Assembly (NCBI RefSeq): GCF_016862955.1
Contig: NZ_BONY01000029.1
Span: 1 to 64,000, forward strand
Reading direction: 5' to 3'
From: Rhizocola hellebori
GTDB taxonomy: Bacteria; Actinomycetota; Actinomycetes; Mycobacteriales; Micromonosporaceae
DNA length: 64,000 nucleotides
Shown here: one piece after another, positions 8,708 through 17,129 of the stretch
Layout of the letters: the number at the start of each line of letters is the position of its first letter
How positions within the stretch are numbered: position 1 is the stretch's first letter
Notes under the pieces: model-generated
Databases searched by the model: none
What the model was told of the DNA's origin: nothing
The model's input: the letters and a program-made list of their open reading frames with translations, nothing else
Made by a program: the position numbers and the translations under genes

Positions 8708-10459
8708 TCATCCAATGGGCCAGCTGGATACCGTTTCAAGGTCAGGCTTTCCACCTGGTAGTCTTTGTCGGTCGCTGAGCCCCCGTAGCTCAGGGGATAG
8801 AGCACCGCCCTCCGGAGGCGGGGGCGCAGGTTCGAATCCTGCCGGGGGCACCAAGGAATCATCTTTCGAACCTCGGACCCAAGGATCTTGGCCGGGGTTT
8901 TCGTTTTGGCTGGACGAGGCAACCGCTGCGAATGTGAGCAGCGTGCCCCAAGGCTCGTTCAGCATCGCACCGGAGACGACGGGACTGTCATCTTCGACCG
9001 ATATGAGTAGTTTTTCAAAGAAGAAGCGATTGAACAAGCGCCTGACCTCTGGTCCACCCTGGCGGTACACCTCATCGCACCGGCCAATGAGCGCCAGCGC
9101 CCGGTTGAGCGTCTCCTCGATCTTCTCGAAGATGACTTGTGAGGCCGTGAGGGTGCGCTTGGCATGAGTCAGCTCCTTGGTGATGCGGGCTTGCTCCTCA
9201 GTTGCTAGGTCTTCGGGGATGGAACCGGTGACGACGCCTCGCGCGAGCCGCTTACGTTCTTGTTCCAGCTCGGTTACGCGGCCTGCGGCACGAGCAATCT
9301 CGGGTTCGGCTTGGAGGCGTTGGCGGTCGAGCTCGGCTCTGAGGGCCTCCCGGATTTGTTCCTGCAAGCCCTCGGGTACCCGGATGGTGGTGTAGTAGCG
9401 CTCGATGGCTTGCTCCACCTCAGCGGCGGGTAGATACGGGAGCTGACAGGTGGTCCGCCTCTGATGGCGACCGACACAGAAGAAGTAGAAATACTGACCT
9501 CGGGCGTTGGTGATACAGAGCCTTGAGCCACACTCGCCACAATGGATGGTGGAACGGAGGTAGTGCCGGTGTACTCGCTGCTTCTCACCGGCCTGGTTCA
9601 TGGCGAGAACCTCCTGTACCCGTTCGAAGAGCGCTTTCGAGATGATGGCGGCGTGACGGCCCTCGTACTCGATGCCTTTGAAGGTGACTCGTCCGATGTA
9701 GTAGCGGTTGCGCAGCATGAGATTGACGAGCGAGAGACTCATGGGCATCGGTGCTCGCCGTCCTTGCGGCCTGGCGCATAGTCCACGAGCAGCGAGCTCG
9801 TTAGCGAGAGTGCGGATGGTCCAGTTGCCCGTGGCGTAGGCCTCGAAGGCCCACACAATGTGTGGCGCACGGTTCGGGTCAATGGCGATGGTCCGTACTT
9901 CGCGCCCCTCGATGTTCTCGCGGGTGTTGAGGTAGCCCACGGGTGCTCGGCCGGGCGTGCCACCGACTTTGGCCTTTTGGGTCATGCCTTTGAGGGCTTC
10001 GGTGGCGAGGTTTCGGCTGTAGAACTCGGCGATCCCTGCCATGACGGCATGCAGCAACTGACCGCCCGGAGTCTCGTCAATGTTCTCCTTGACCGAGACC
10101 AGCTGCGCGCCATATGAGCGAAGCTCAAACTGGAGATTGGCGTCATCCCGGCGATTGCGAGCGAAGCGGTCGACCTTATCGAGGATGACATAATCGATAT
10201 CGCCGTGACCTTTAATGAAGGCAAGCATCCGTTGAAACTCTCGCCGGTCTATGGTCTTGGCGCTTTCGCCTCGGTCGATGAAGATTTCGACCACTTCAGC
10301 GTCAAGGGCTTCGGCTTTGCGTTCGCAGGCTTCGCGCTGTGCGGGCAGGGAGTAGCCGTCCGGGTCGTTGTCCTTGTCTGCCTGTTTGGCGGTCGACACC
10401 CGCAGGTAGATAACGGCTCGTTTGCTCGGGTAGCTTTCGGTCAGTGTCGGTGTTTGCAT
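8708..10459 (-). CDS. Large serine recombinase (element integrase), reads through tRNA-Arg
   Basis: 583 residues. The N-terminal resolvase domain has YLRVSTAKQ (nucleophile Ser22) and the DKVDRFARNRRD region; then a recombinase domain (APVGYLNTRE) and a Cys4 zinc ribbon (HCGECGS ... FFC ... TTCQLPYL), and a coiled-coil segment (about 390-470). This is the large serine integrase class that catalyses attP x attB integration. Residues from about 536 on are encoded by the antisense of the tRNA-Arg gene and the flanking chromosome, giving the typical LVPPAGFEPA read-through tail. The native C-terminus was probably altered by the insertion. It is the integrase of the adjacent conjugative element. 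Confidence 0.95.
   Translation of the reverse strand: MQTPTLTESYPSKRAVIYLRVSTAKQADKDNDPDGYSLPAQREACERKAEALDAEVVEIFIDRGESAKTIDRREFQRMLAFIKGHGDIDYVILDKVDRFARNRRDDANLQFELRSYGAQLVSVKENIDETPGGQLLHAVMAGIAEFYSRNLATEALKGMTQKAKVGGTPGRAPVGYLNTRENIEGREVRTIAIDPNRAPHIVWAFEAYATGNWTIRTLANELAARGLCARPQGRRAPMPMSLSLVNLMLRNRYYIGRVTFKGIEYEGRHAAIISKALFERVQEVLAMNQAGEKQRVHRHYLRSTIHCGECGSRLCITNARGQYFYFFCVGRHQRRTTCQLPYLPAAEVEQAIERYYTTIRVPEGLQEQIREALRAELDRQRLQAEPEIARAAGRVTELEQERKRLARGVVTGSIPEDLATEEQARITKELTHAKRTLTASQVIFEKIEETLNRALALIGRCDEVYRQGGPEVRRLFNRFFFEKLLISVEDDSPVVSGAMLNEPWGTLLTFAAVASSSQNENPGQDPWVRGSKDDSLVPPAGFEPAPPPPEGGALSPELRGLSDRQRLPGGKPDLETVSSWPIG
8779..8853 (+). tRNA. tRNA-Arg (anticodon CCG)
   Basis: Complete cloverleaf: acceptor GCCCCCG (8779-8785) pairs with CGGGGGC (8843-8849). 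The anticodon loop CTCCGGA carries CCG at 8812-8814, the T-arm is GCAGG-TTCGAAT-CCTGC, the discriminator is A and an encoded CCA ends at 8853. It is intact and sits at the left edge of the integrated element, so its 3' half is the likely attachment site. Confidence 0.97.
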
Positions 10460-10670
10460 GGGTGCCTCCTTTTGAGATGACTTGCGTAAGGTGAGCCTGT
10501 CCTCGTAATATTCGCGTCTATCAATTCATCCTAATTGGATTCCCGCCCGGATTCCAAGGTGGAAAGTGACAGGTACTTTGCCTCTGTGGAGCCAGAATTC
10601 AGGCGCTTTACACAGGCGGAAGTGGGGAAAGGGCGGCTGATCGCCCCTTCCCCCTTGCTTGACGTCTGTC

Positions 10671-11003
10671 TTACGGCGACGTCTGTTCCTTGGTGCGGCG
10701 CTTGGACGTAGTGGTTTCATCGGGCGTCGAGCTTTGTGGCCCAAACAGCGCTTGCAACGCGTCGCGCCGCAGGGCCGCTTCTCGTTCAATCTCGGCTGCG
10801 GCTTCGGCTGCTCGGGCCGCCAGTGCGCCGTCGCTACGCTTGCGATCGAGGTGACCGTCAATCGCCTGCCGGATGGCATCGGTCAGACTCAACCCATCGA
10901 GCGACGCGATCAGAACGAGTTGAGCGTGAACCTCGTCGGGCAGCTTGACCCCGATGGTCTTGAACCCACCGGACGGTCCGTTTGCTGAAGGAACATCGGT
11001 CAT
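10671..11003 (-). CDS. Ribbon-helix-helix type DNA-binding protein
   Basis: 110 residues from the ATG at 11003, which has GAGGAGG at good spacing. Residues about 14-55 (IGVKLPDEVHAQLVLIASL...LTDAIRQAID) look like a MetJ/Arc ribbon-helix-helix fold, followed by an Ala/Glu-rich helix and a basic tail. Such proteins in conjugative elements act as relaxosome accessory factors or as repressors of the transfer or integrase genes. It lies between the methyltransferase and the recombinase, on the same strand. Confidence 0.75.
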   Translation of the reverse strand: MTDVPSANGPSGGFKTIGVKLPDEVHAQLVLIASLDGLSLTDAIRQAIDGHLDRKRSDGALAARAAEAAAEIEREAALRRDALQALFGPQSSTPDETTTSKRRTKEQTSP

Positions 11004-11093
11004 GTGACGCACACCTCCTCGGTGCTTGCAGCCACCTATCCCCTGGTGGGATTGCTAAAAGCGGCTGCATGGCACCGACGAGGTCGTCCATGC

Positions 11094-12065
11094 TCACACC
11101 ACCGGAACTCCCCGATGGTCGCTTCTTGGGCTAAGTCGTTCGTAGGCCATAGCGGCATAGTCTGGGTTGAGCTCAATGCCCAACCAGTCTCGGCCAAGTT
11201 GCCGGGCAACGAGTCCGGTGGTTCCCGTGCCGAAAAACGCATCGAGCGCGATGCCGGCCCGCGCCGGAGCATGGCAGTCACAGGGAAGCGCTCCGGTGCT
11301 GACCTTTTGGCCTGCGCCACAAGCCGTGCAGACGACAGCTGGACAAGTCGCGAGGATCGGTCGACGGACCAGTTCAGCCGGATAGGTGGCGAAGTGGCTG
11401 CCACGGAAACCACGGGTAGCAATGCTCCAGCAGTCGCCAGGATTCTTACCTCGCGGGTGACCAGGTAGGCCCTCTCTGCGTAGGTGGTGCAATCCCCCGC
11501 GGCTCGCTGCAAGCGGTCCAGAGAAGTTGGGCGCGTGGTGCTGTGGTGTCCTGGCCTGCTTGCTGGGTCCAGAACGATGCGGCTCACGGATGGCGTCAAG
11601 GTCGAAGAAGTAGGTGCGTTGCCGCACCAGGTGGTAGATGACCTCGTAGGTCAGCGTCAGCCGGTCGGTGACACTCGATGGCATGGCATTTGGCTTGTGC
11701 CATATTACTTTGGTTCGCACCAGCCAGCCGTCGTCACTTAACGCCAATAGGAGTCGCTCCGGGGCAAGGAGCAAGCTCTTGGCGGGGGCACCGTATTTGG
11801 GGTGTCTGCTGAACGAGTCACCGAGGTTAAGCCAGAGCGACCCAGTTGGCAGGAGCACGCGGCCTATCTCGTGGCAAACCTGACGAAGGTTCTGCGTCCA
11901 CTCGTGCACGGTCGGTTCCAAACCAAGCTGACCGGCCTGAGCGTAGTCCCTGAGCTGGAAATACGGCGGGCTAGTAATAGCCATATCAACGCTGGACGAT
12001 GGTAGCTCCCGCAGCCGGGTGAGAGCGTCTCCTATCAGGATGGTGTTGCGTGGGAGCTGTGTCAT
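11094..12065 (-). CDS. DNA methyltransferase (N6-adenine/N4-cytosine type)
   Basis: 323 residues. The catalytic motif IV TSPPY is near the N-terminus and the SAM-binding motif FFGTGTTG is near the C-terminus, the permuted order of beta-class enzymes. Between them a Cys-rich stretch (CTACGAGQ...CDCH) may bind zinc. No restriction endonuclease gene is adjacent, so it is an orphan or solitary methylase, probably protecting the element on entry or marking its DNA. Start overlaps the previous gene as ATGA (translational coupling). Confidence 0.92.
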   Translation of the reverse strand: MTQLPRNTILIGDALTRLRELPSSSVDMAITSPPYFQLRDYAQAGQLGLEPTVHEWTQNLRQVCHEIGRVLLPTGSLWLNLGDSFSRHPKYGAPAKSLLLAPERLLLALSDDGWLVRTKVIWHKPNAMPSSVTDRLTLTYEVIYHLVRQRTYFFDLDAIREPHRSGPSKQARTPQHHAPNFSGPLAASRGGLHHLRREGLPGHPRGKNPGDCWSIATRGFRGSHFATYPAELVRRPILATCPAVVCTACGAGQKVSTGALPCDCHAPARAGIALDAFFGTGTTGLVARQLGRDWLGIELNPDYAAMAYERLSPRSDHRGVPVV

Positions 12066-12853
12066 ACCTGAGCCCCCTGCGCAATGCGGTTGACCCCTTC
12101 GCTAAAGACCGAGACGGCGAACAATGGCCAAGCTTCCGCTGGCTGTCGACCAAGCACATCGACCAGGGCGCCGCGACGGCTATCGTCTGGCACTAGCCAG
12201 AGCACGCGCGGAAAGATGTCGCTGCGGGCTTGTTCTGTGCCGCTTTGCCAGTAGCGGCGGTACAGGTCGCATTTACGAGCGACTGTTGCTGGCGACTCAG
12301 TGGCTCGGTCCAATTCGATGAACCATCGGTCCTCGAATCCCGGCAGGAGCGTCACGAGGAAGGCGTCAGGCTTGAGGGTGGTGCGTGCTCCTCCAAGACC
12401 GGCGAACGATCGCCAGCAAGCTGGTTCGCCGACGAAGCTCTGCATGACCAGCGTTCTCAGCCGTTCGGCTTCGGCCAGACGCACGAACAACTCCGTGACC
12501 CCGAGGCTGTGCGCCAGAAACGGCAATCCGACGCTCCAAGGCCTGCGCTGCCAGGGATACTGAGGCATCGCGAGACGCGCTCCGGCGGTATCCATGGCGT
12601 AGACGAATCCGCTCGATCCGGCGCGGACGCCTCCAACGGTTCGTGGGAGGCGTAGGACCAGACGACGGGCCACCATCTGCGTAAGGATCTGACGAGCCTG
12701 CCGTGGGGTTATGTCTGTGAAGTGCAGGCGTTCAAGCTGTGTGCTCGTTGCGAGGCGAACACGTGCGAGGGTGCTAAGGACGTTGGTTTCCCGAGGCGAG
12801 AGGGAACGTTCAAGCTCGATAAGCTTTCGTGCAGTGACATACGTACGGCTCAT
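12062..12853 (-). CDS. Replication-relaxation family protein
   Basis: 263 residues with a winged-helix-like N-terminus (SPRETNVLSTLARVRLATSTQLERLHF, i.e. residues about 19-45) and a C-terminal domain containing PDAFLV, FIELDRATES and a following W-rich stretch. This is the pattern of the replication-relaxation proteins found in actinobacterial plasmids and conjugative elements, which are suggested to act in relaxosome or replication initiation. It is coupled at both ends to neighbours by 4-bp overlaps, so it belongs to the transfer operon. Confidence 0.85.
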   Translation of the reverse strand: MSRTYVTARKLIELERSLSPRETNVLSTLARVRLATSTQLERLHFTDITPRQARQILTQMVARRLVLRLPRTVGGVRAGSSGFVYAMDTAGARLAMPQYPWQRRPWSVGLPFLAHSLGVTELFVRLAEAERLRTLVMQSFVGEPACWRSFAGLGGARTTLKPDAFLVTLLPGFEDRWFIELDRATESPATVARKCDLYRRYWQSGTEQARSDIFPRVLWLVPDDSRRGALVDVLGRQPAEAWPLFAVSVFSEGVNRIAQGAQV

Positions 12854-12981
12854 TCATGTGTCCTCCAGTTAGGGTTAGGAGTCGTCTGCTGATCTGGACT
12901 TTGAGCACAGGCCTGCCAGCAGAAATGGGCGAGGCTCGTTGACGCGAACGGAAGAGCGATCTGCGGCGCAAGATGGATCAT
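12850..12981 (-). CDS. Small 43-residue ORF inside the transfer operon
   Basis: ATG at 12981 overlaps the coupling-protein stop (ATGA) and its own TGA overlaps the next ATG in the same way. AAAGGAG lies 8 bp upstream. The predicted peptide begins MIHLAPQIALPF and ends NWRTHE, with two Cys and no recognisable domain. Double coupling with a ribosome site argues for translation; it could instead serve only to couple the flanking genes. No function can be assigned. Confidence 0.5.
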   Translation of the reverse strand: MIHLAPQIALPFASTSLAHFCWQACAQSPDQQTTPNPNWRTHE

Positions 12982-15239
12982 GAGCGCCGCTCCTTTCTGC
13001 CGACACCGCCCGGACCCACGCGTCCGTCATGGCGAGCACGGATGGCGGCTTCGATCTCAGCGCGGTCAGCGCCATAGCGAAGCCTGGACCGCTCACGAGC
13101 TGTCTGGCTGAACCCGGTAGGTCTCGGTGGTGGCAGGGTCACCCCGGTGGCGGGAGGTGCGACCCGCGTGCCCGTCGAGAGCATTACGGCTACCTCATAG
13201 GCGCCAAGCCCGCGCAGATCGTGAGCTTCGAGATGTGGCGCGATCTCCTGAGCCAGGGTCTTGGCGTCACCGGCGGCGAGTTGGAAGATGACCCTACTGC
13301 GGGCGTTGGCGAGCACCGCCTCCTTGAGTGGCGTACTGAGCTGTCCGAGATGTTGATGAGCCAAGGTCAGGCCCAGCTTGAGCTTGCGGGCTTCGGCCAA
13401 GATGTCGGCGACGCTTGTCGGCAGGTTGACGTAATTCTGGAATTCGTCGATGTAGCCGAATGTTGGCGGGCGCTCGTCCGGGGCGAGCTCAACCCGGCGC
13501 TGGACGGCTTGCCACAGACGCGCCACCAGGAGCGATCCGAGCAGCTGAGCAGCTTCCTCACCTAGGGTTCCTTTAACCAGTGGTACCAAGATGATGCGCC
13601 GATCCGCTAGAGCCTGATCCAGGTCGAAGGCTGGCGTAGCTTGCCCGAGCACGTTGCGCAGTCGACGACGCATGAGGAAGGCCCGCATCTTATTGAGGAC
13701 CGGCCCAATCGCCTGCGTACGCTCATTGGTCGAGAGCCCTTCATACCAACCCCAGAACGGCCCCAGCCCCACGGGATCGTCGATGCGTCCGATGAGTTGA
13801 CGCCGGAAGCCATCGTCGGTCAGTAGCAGCGGCACCTCGCACAGGGTCATGCCCGGCACATCAACCAAGGTGAGCAAGGCGGCCCTGAGGATGTCATCGG
13901 TGCGAGGGCCCCACGACGCTTTATAGAGCTGATGGAAGATGCCGAGCACCTGTTCAACAACCAAGTCGGGCGCAGTCTGGCCGGTGGAGAGAATGTTGAG
14001 CCCAACGGGTCGCTCTTCGTCGGCTGGATCGAGCACCACCACATCGCTGAGGCGATGTGGTGGCACCCGGTCGAGAACGTCGCTTACGAGATCCCCCGAC
14101 GGCTCGATCACCACCACGCCGTGACCTGCCGCCATGTCCTGAGCAATGAGCCCGAGCAGCATGGTCGACTTGCCGACGCCGGTCGGACCAATGACGTGCA
14201 GGTGGCGGAATGAGTCGGCCATGGAAAGTGCAAGCGGCCGCTCGGCTCCCGGGAAGGTGGCCTGAGCAATGACCCGGCCGCGACTGGGGATATCTGAAGC
14301 CGGAGCAAGCTGACGGGCACCGCCGAGCTGGAGCCCTGGAAGCGTCACGGTCCCCATAGGAAAGGCGACCAGGCCTGCCAGTTCGCCAGCGTTGAGCGAG
14401 CAGGGCCAGGATGCGAGCGGCAACCGGTGCTCAGTTATGGCGCGGCCGAGGTCGGTCACAAGATGATGTTTCCTACGCAGATGGGCACCGGGTGCATTAG
14501 CGGCGTGGAAGCTGGCGATAACTCTCGACAGCAGCGACCTCGATCGGAGATGGCCGGCGCGGACGCCGATCCGGCAGGTCGCGGCAAACAAGGGTGCCTG
14601 CTGCTTGATGCGCAAGGCCTTGAGTGTCTCGGCATCGACTGGCCGGTGGCCGCCAGTACCTGCGAGCGCATCGATCACCGATTGGAACCCTGTACGGCCA
14701 GCTGACGAGTGTGACACCGGGCCGACGGGCATGAGCGTCCACTGAGTCAGGACTTGCTCGCCTGGTTCCAGCGGCTGAAGGCTTGCCAGGACCGCGGTCG
14801 CAACGGTCGCCGCACGATCTGTCGCCAGGCTGCGACCGTGATCATTGAGCGCAAGCTCGGCCGATAGCGCCGGTTGCATCGTCTGGTGCTGGCCGTCGAT
14901 CTGGGCGCTAACGCTTGGTAGCGTTGCCCGCAAGGCTGACAGTACGATGTGCGCCAAGGACTTCGGGACAAGCAGATGGTGCGTGATGCCGTCTGGCCTA
15001 GCTGATACCTCGAGCACTACCGCGCGGACCGCGAACGGACGCTCAAGGCGCGGCGCTACGAGCCCGGACAGCGCGCCGATGAAGGACACGACTGCCGCCG
15101 GGTCGATACCGCGCGGAAACTTGAGGACATAGGCGACCAGTTCCTGTTGCCACGTTCGTTGGTTTCGTCGACGAATGAGCACCAAGCCGCCGATCAGGAC
15201 CAGGCCGGCCAGAGTCAAAGCGGTGAGCATCTCAGTCAT
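12978..15239 (-). CDS. TraD/HerA-like conjugative coupling ATPase
   Basis: 753 residues from the ATG at 15239. One membrane segment at residues about 3-22 (LTALTLAGLVLIGGLVLI) is followed by a large ATPase domain. Walker A is VIGPTGVGKSTML and the Walker B region is TFGYIDEFQNY; the IEPSGDLVSDVL and RVIFQLAAGDAKTLA segments are typical of TcpA/TraD/VirD4-like pumps. It should dock the relaxosome at the membrane and pump DNA to the recipient. The upstream extension that keeps the frame open to 15347 overlaps another small gene and is not expected to be used. Confidence 0.92.
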   Translation of the reverse strand: MTEMLTALTLAGLVLIGGLVLIRRRNQRTWQQELVAYVLKFPRGIDPAAVVSFIGALSGLVAPRLERPFAVRAVVLEVSARPDGITHHLLVPKSLAHIVLSALRATLPSVSAQIDGQHQTMQPALSAELALNDHGRSLATDRAATVATAVLASLQPLEPGEQVLTQWTLMPVGPVSHSSAGRTGFQSVIDALAGTGGHRPVDAETLKALRIKQQAPLFAATCRIGVRAGHLRSRSLLSRVIASFHAANAPGAHLRRKHHLVTDLGRAITEHRLPLASWPCSLNAGELAGLVAFPMGTVTLPGLQLGGARQLAPASDIPSRGRVIAQATFPGAERPLALSMADSFRHLHVIGPTGVGKSTMLLGLIAQDMAAGHGVVVIEPSGDLVSDVLDRVPPHRLSDVVVLDPADEERPVGLNILSTGQTAPDLVVEQVLGIFHQLYKASWGPRTDDILRAALLTLVDVPGMTLCEVPLLLTDDGFRRQLIGRIDDPVGLGPFWGWYEGLSTNERTQAIGPVLNKMRAFLMRRRLRNVLGQATPAFDLDQALADRRIILVPLVKGTLGEEAAQLLGSLLVARLWQAVQRRVELAPDERPPTFGYIDEFQNYVNLPTSVADILAEARKLKLGLTLAHQHLGQLSTPLKEAVLANARSRVIFQLAAGDAKTLAQEIAPHLEAHDLRGLGAYEVAVMLSTGTRVAPPATGVTLPPPRPTGFSQTARERSRLRYGADRAEIEAAIRARHDGRVGPGGVGRKERRS

Positions 15240-15405
15240 GCCCCACCTCCTCGCTGCCCTCGGGCGCCGCCGGTAGCGCGCCGTCGTCCTTTTGCTGCTG
15301 TTCTGCCTCCTGCATCTGCCGGACAAGAGCGAGAAGAGCCAGGACATACAGCCGCAGGTTCTGCTCCTTGTTACGTAGCGCGGTCACACGGATTCTTCGG
15401 CCCAT
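15232..15405 (-). CDS. Small 57-residue helical protein upstream of the coupling ATPase
   Basis: ATG at 15405 preceded by AAGGGGG. The peptide is a basic N-terminus (MGRRIRVTALRNKEQ), a leucine-rich helix and a Gln/Glu-rich tail (QQQKDDGALPAAPEG...). Its stop codon overlaps the start of the coupling ATPase by 8 bp, so translation is coupled. It probably accompanies the ATPase in the transfer complex, but no family is recognised. The stretch 15406-15654 (249 bp) holds no gene and is the likely promoter region for this part of the operon. Confidence 0.65.
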   Translation of the reverse strand: MGRRIRVTALRNKEQNLRLYVLALLALVRQMQEAEQQQKDDGALPAAPEGSEEVGHD

Positions 15406-15654
15406 AGTCCTACCCCCTTACTCGTTGTTCGTTCAGACGATCTCCCTGGCTGTTTTGGCAACACGAACCACGCCACGGTCGGCTGTTGGCCAGCCGATCC
15501 GCCGTCGTGTCATAGCTAGTTATACGGAGGCTGAAACCCTGATGCAGCAGGCGTTTTTCCAAACAAATACCGAGCACTCGAGGGAGAGCACCTGGAAGTA
15601 ACACCAGGCAACCGGTTTGGTCTACCGTGCGCGACGGACACAACCGCAATGTCA

Positions 15655-16356
15655 TCACCCGGTGTGTACTCCCACCTGTCGTTCCAACTTCAGCGCACGA
15701 GCAAGAGCCGAGGCCCGCGTGCCCCCAATCCGCAATGCCTGCCGAAGGCCATCCCGGGATATCGGGCGGCCGTCATGCTGGGCACGCCAGGCTGTATCTG
15801 CTTGGCGTGCCAGGCCTAGCAACTCGTCCGGGCCGCCGACCGGCCTGGGTCGGCCCGCCCGCTGTCGGGGCGGACTGGGGACCGCCTTCGGTTCAGGTGG
15901 TGGGGACGGAGTCCGGCTCTCGGCCTCGTTAGAGACGGGTGGGTCAACCTGCGTCCTCAGTACGGCTAAGTGGCTGACCAGCCCCAATACCAGGGCTGGG
16001 ACGGCCCCGACTGCTACCACTACGAGCCAGGACGTTCGCAGCAATCCAGCGGCTATGAGGTGCCAGCAGGCGTTACCAGCCAAGCTCATCAGGATGGCCA
16101 GGATCGCATTGGTCCGGGCAAACCGCCGGGCCTTGGATGATCCCGTCGCCTTGATGAGCCAGACCCTAGTAGCTGTCAAAGCAAACGCGTCAATCGTCAG
16201 CGGAAACATAAACGACAATGGCTTGGGCCAGCCGGCCACGACGGCCAGCTCTCGCAACCCCGCAAACGACGAGATTGCGGCCGACACAGCCGAAACCGTC
16301 ATACCGATAGTGATCCACACGTCCCGTGGGCGCTCCGCCCCCGCCCGCTCAGTCAC
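15655..16356 (-). CDS. DUF2637 (SpdB-like) membrane protein
   Basis: 233 residues with about four membrane spans in the first 130 (from residue 13; segments around VSAVSAAISSFAG, LSFMFPLTIDAFALTA, ILAILMSLAGNA, SWLVVVAVGAVPALVLGL), then a Pro-rich linker and a basic C-terminal domain (about 175-233, RQALRIGGTRASALARALKLER), possibly DNA-binding. DUF2637 includes the spread proteins SpdB of Streptomyces plasmids, which help move transferred DNA through the mycelium. The position in the transfer block agrees. It overlaps the preceding gene by 8 bp. Confidence 0.88.
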   Translation of the reverse strand: MTERAGAERPRDVWITIGMTVSAVSAAISSFAGLRELAVVAGWPKPLSFMFPLTIDAFALTATRVWLIKATGSSKARRFARTNAILAILMSLAGNACWHLIAAGLLRTSWLVVVAVGAVPALVLGLVSHLAVLRTQVDPPVSNEAESRTPSPPPEPKAVPSPPRQRAGRPRPVGGPDELLGLARQADTAWRAQHDGRPISRDGLRQALRIGGTRASALARALKLERQVGVHTG

Positions 16357-16525
16357 GGTCTAGGTCACCCGTCGGTTCGTCCTCGGGGTCCACCTGAACG
16401 TCAAGGCCAGCCAGCCACTGCTCGCGGCGGAGTTGACGAGCTAGCTCCCGCAGCTCCTCCTCTCGTTCCTCCCTTTCGCGGGCCTCCAGCTTGCCCACCA
16501 GCTCTTTACGGGTCTTTCTGGGCAC
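16349..16525 (-). CDS. Small charged helical protein
   Basis: 58 residues, very rich in Arg, Glu and Lys (VPRKTRKELVGKLEAREREE then EELRELARQLRREQW...), so probably a coiled coil. A GTG at about 16525 has AAAGGAG upstream; an in-frame TTG at 16582 is the alternative. It overlaps DUF2637 by 8 bp. No family is recognised. It may be a structural adaptor in the transfer operon. Confidence 0.55.
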   Translation of the reverse strand: MPRKTRKELVGKLEAREREEREEELRELARQLRREQWLAGLDVQVDPEDEPTGDLDRD

Positions 16526-16588
16526 GACATATCGCGACTCCTTTCTAAGAAGTGGTGTCTGAATCGACGAGGTAGTGGGCAACTCCAG

Positions 16589-16870
16589 CTAGAGCTGCTG
16601 GTGCCGCCGGAGGAAATAGATCCCGATACGCACGCCCACCAGCAGCAGAAACGCGAGTATCACGCCAGCGGAAAGGGAGCCGAGAGCATGCCGGGCAAGC
16701 GGGCCACAGATGGCCAGCAGCAGGAACACACCGGCCAGGCGCAGCAGGATGGTGACTGCTGGATTCAGGGAGTGCTCGGCTGTTGTTGCCGAACGAGCGA
16801 GGTGGTGAGCGTATTGGTGGAAGGCCAGCAGCATGGTGTAGGCGTTCTTGGACTTCGAGTGCTCACTCAC
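16589..16870 (-). CDS. Small membrane protein of the transfer operon
   Basis: 93 residues with a hydrophilic N-terminus and two membrane segments (VTILLRLAGVFLLLAICGPL and LSAGVILAFLLLVGVRIGIYF). The GTG start overlaps the preceding stop as GTGA, so translation is coupled. Small two-span proteins are common in conjugative channel operons; this one is not recognised by family. Confidence 0.65.
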   Translation of the reverse strand: MSEHSKSKNAYTMLLAFHQYAHHLARSATTAEHSLNPAVTILLRLAGVFLLLAICGPLARHALGSLSAGVILAFLLLVGVRIGIYFLRRHQQL

Positions 16871-17127
16871 GCGATCAGCCCCTCGTGCTGGAGCTGCTCA
16901 TGGTCGTGGCGGTCAGCCACGTACCCCATGACACCCATGGCTTGCTTGCGTAGCTCCAGCACAAGACGGGCGTCGTCTGCTCGAAGCGTCACCAGCTCCT
17001 GTCGCACCTCGGCCACTTCCTGACGAGCGCGGTCGAGCCGTTCCTTGGTCTCATTTAGCCGGAGGTTGGCGTCAATGGCCCAGAAGATCGCTACGGCCCC
17101 GGCGCACACAAACAGACAGGCCCACAT
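16867..17127 (-). CDS. Membrane-anchored coiled-coil protein
   Basis: 86 residues: one N-terminal span (MWACLFVCAGAVAIFWAI) then a long charged helix (LRLNETKERLDRARQEVAEV onward), a likely coiled coil. ATG at 17127 lies 5 bp after the upstream stop; a TTG at 17172 would overlap the upstream gene by 43 bp and is less likely. Type II topology, possibly an assembly protein of the conjugative channel. Confidence 0.6.
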   Translation of the reverse strand: MWACLFVCAGAVAIFWAIDANLRLNETKERLDRARQEVAEVRQELVTLRADDARLVLELRKQAMGVMGYVADRHDHEQLQHEGLIA

Positions 17128-17129
17128 CC

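Noticed and set aside
8644-8922. N-terminal extension of the LPXTG protein
   Set aside because: It reads through the tRNA-Arg antisense-type frame and the integrase tail; the ATG at 8643 has a good ribosome site and a signal peptide follows.
10858-11097. 79-residue ORF after the methyltransferase
   Set aside because: It starts close to the methyltransferase stop but mostly overlaps the ribbon-helix-helix gene in another frame and lacks a plausible fold.
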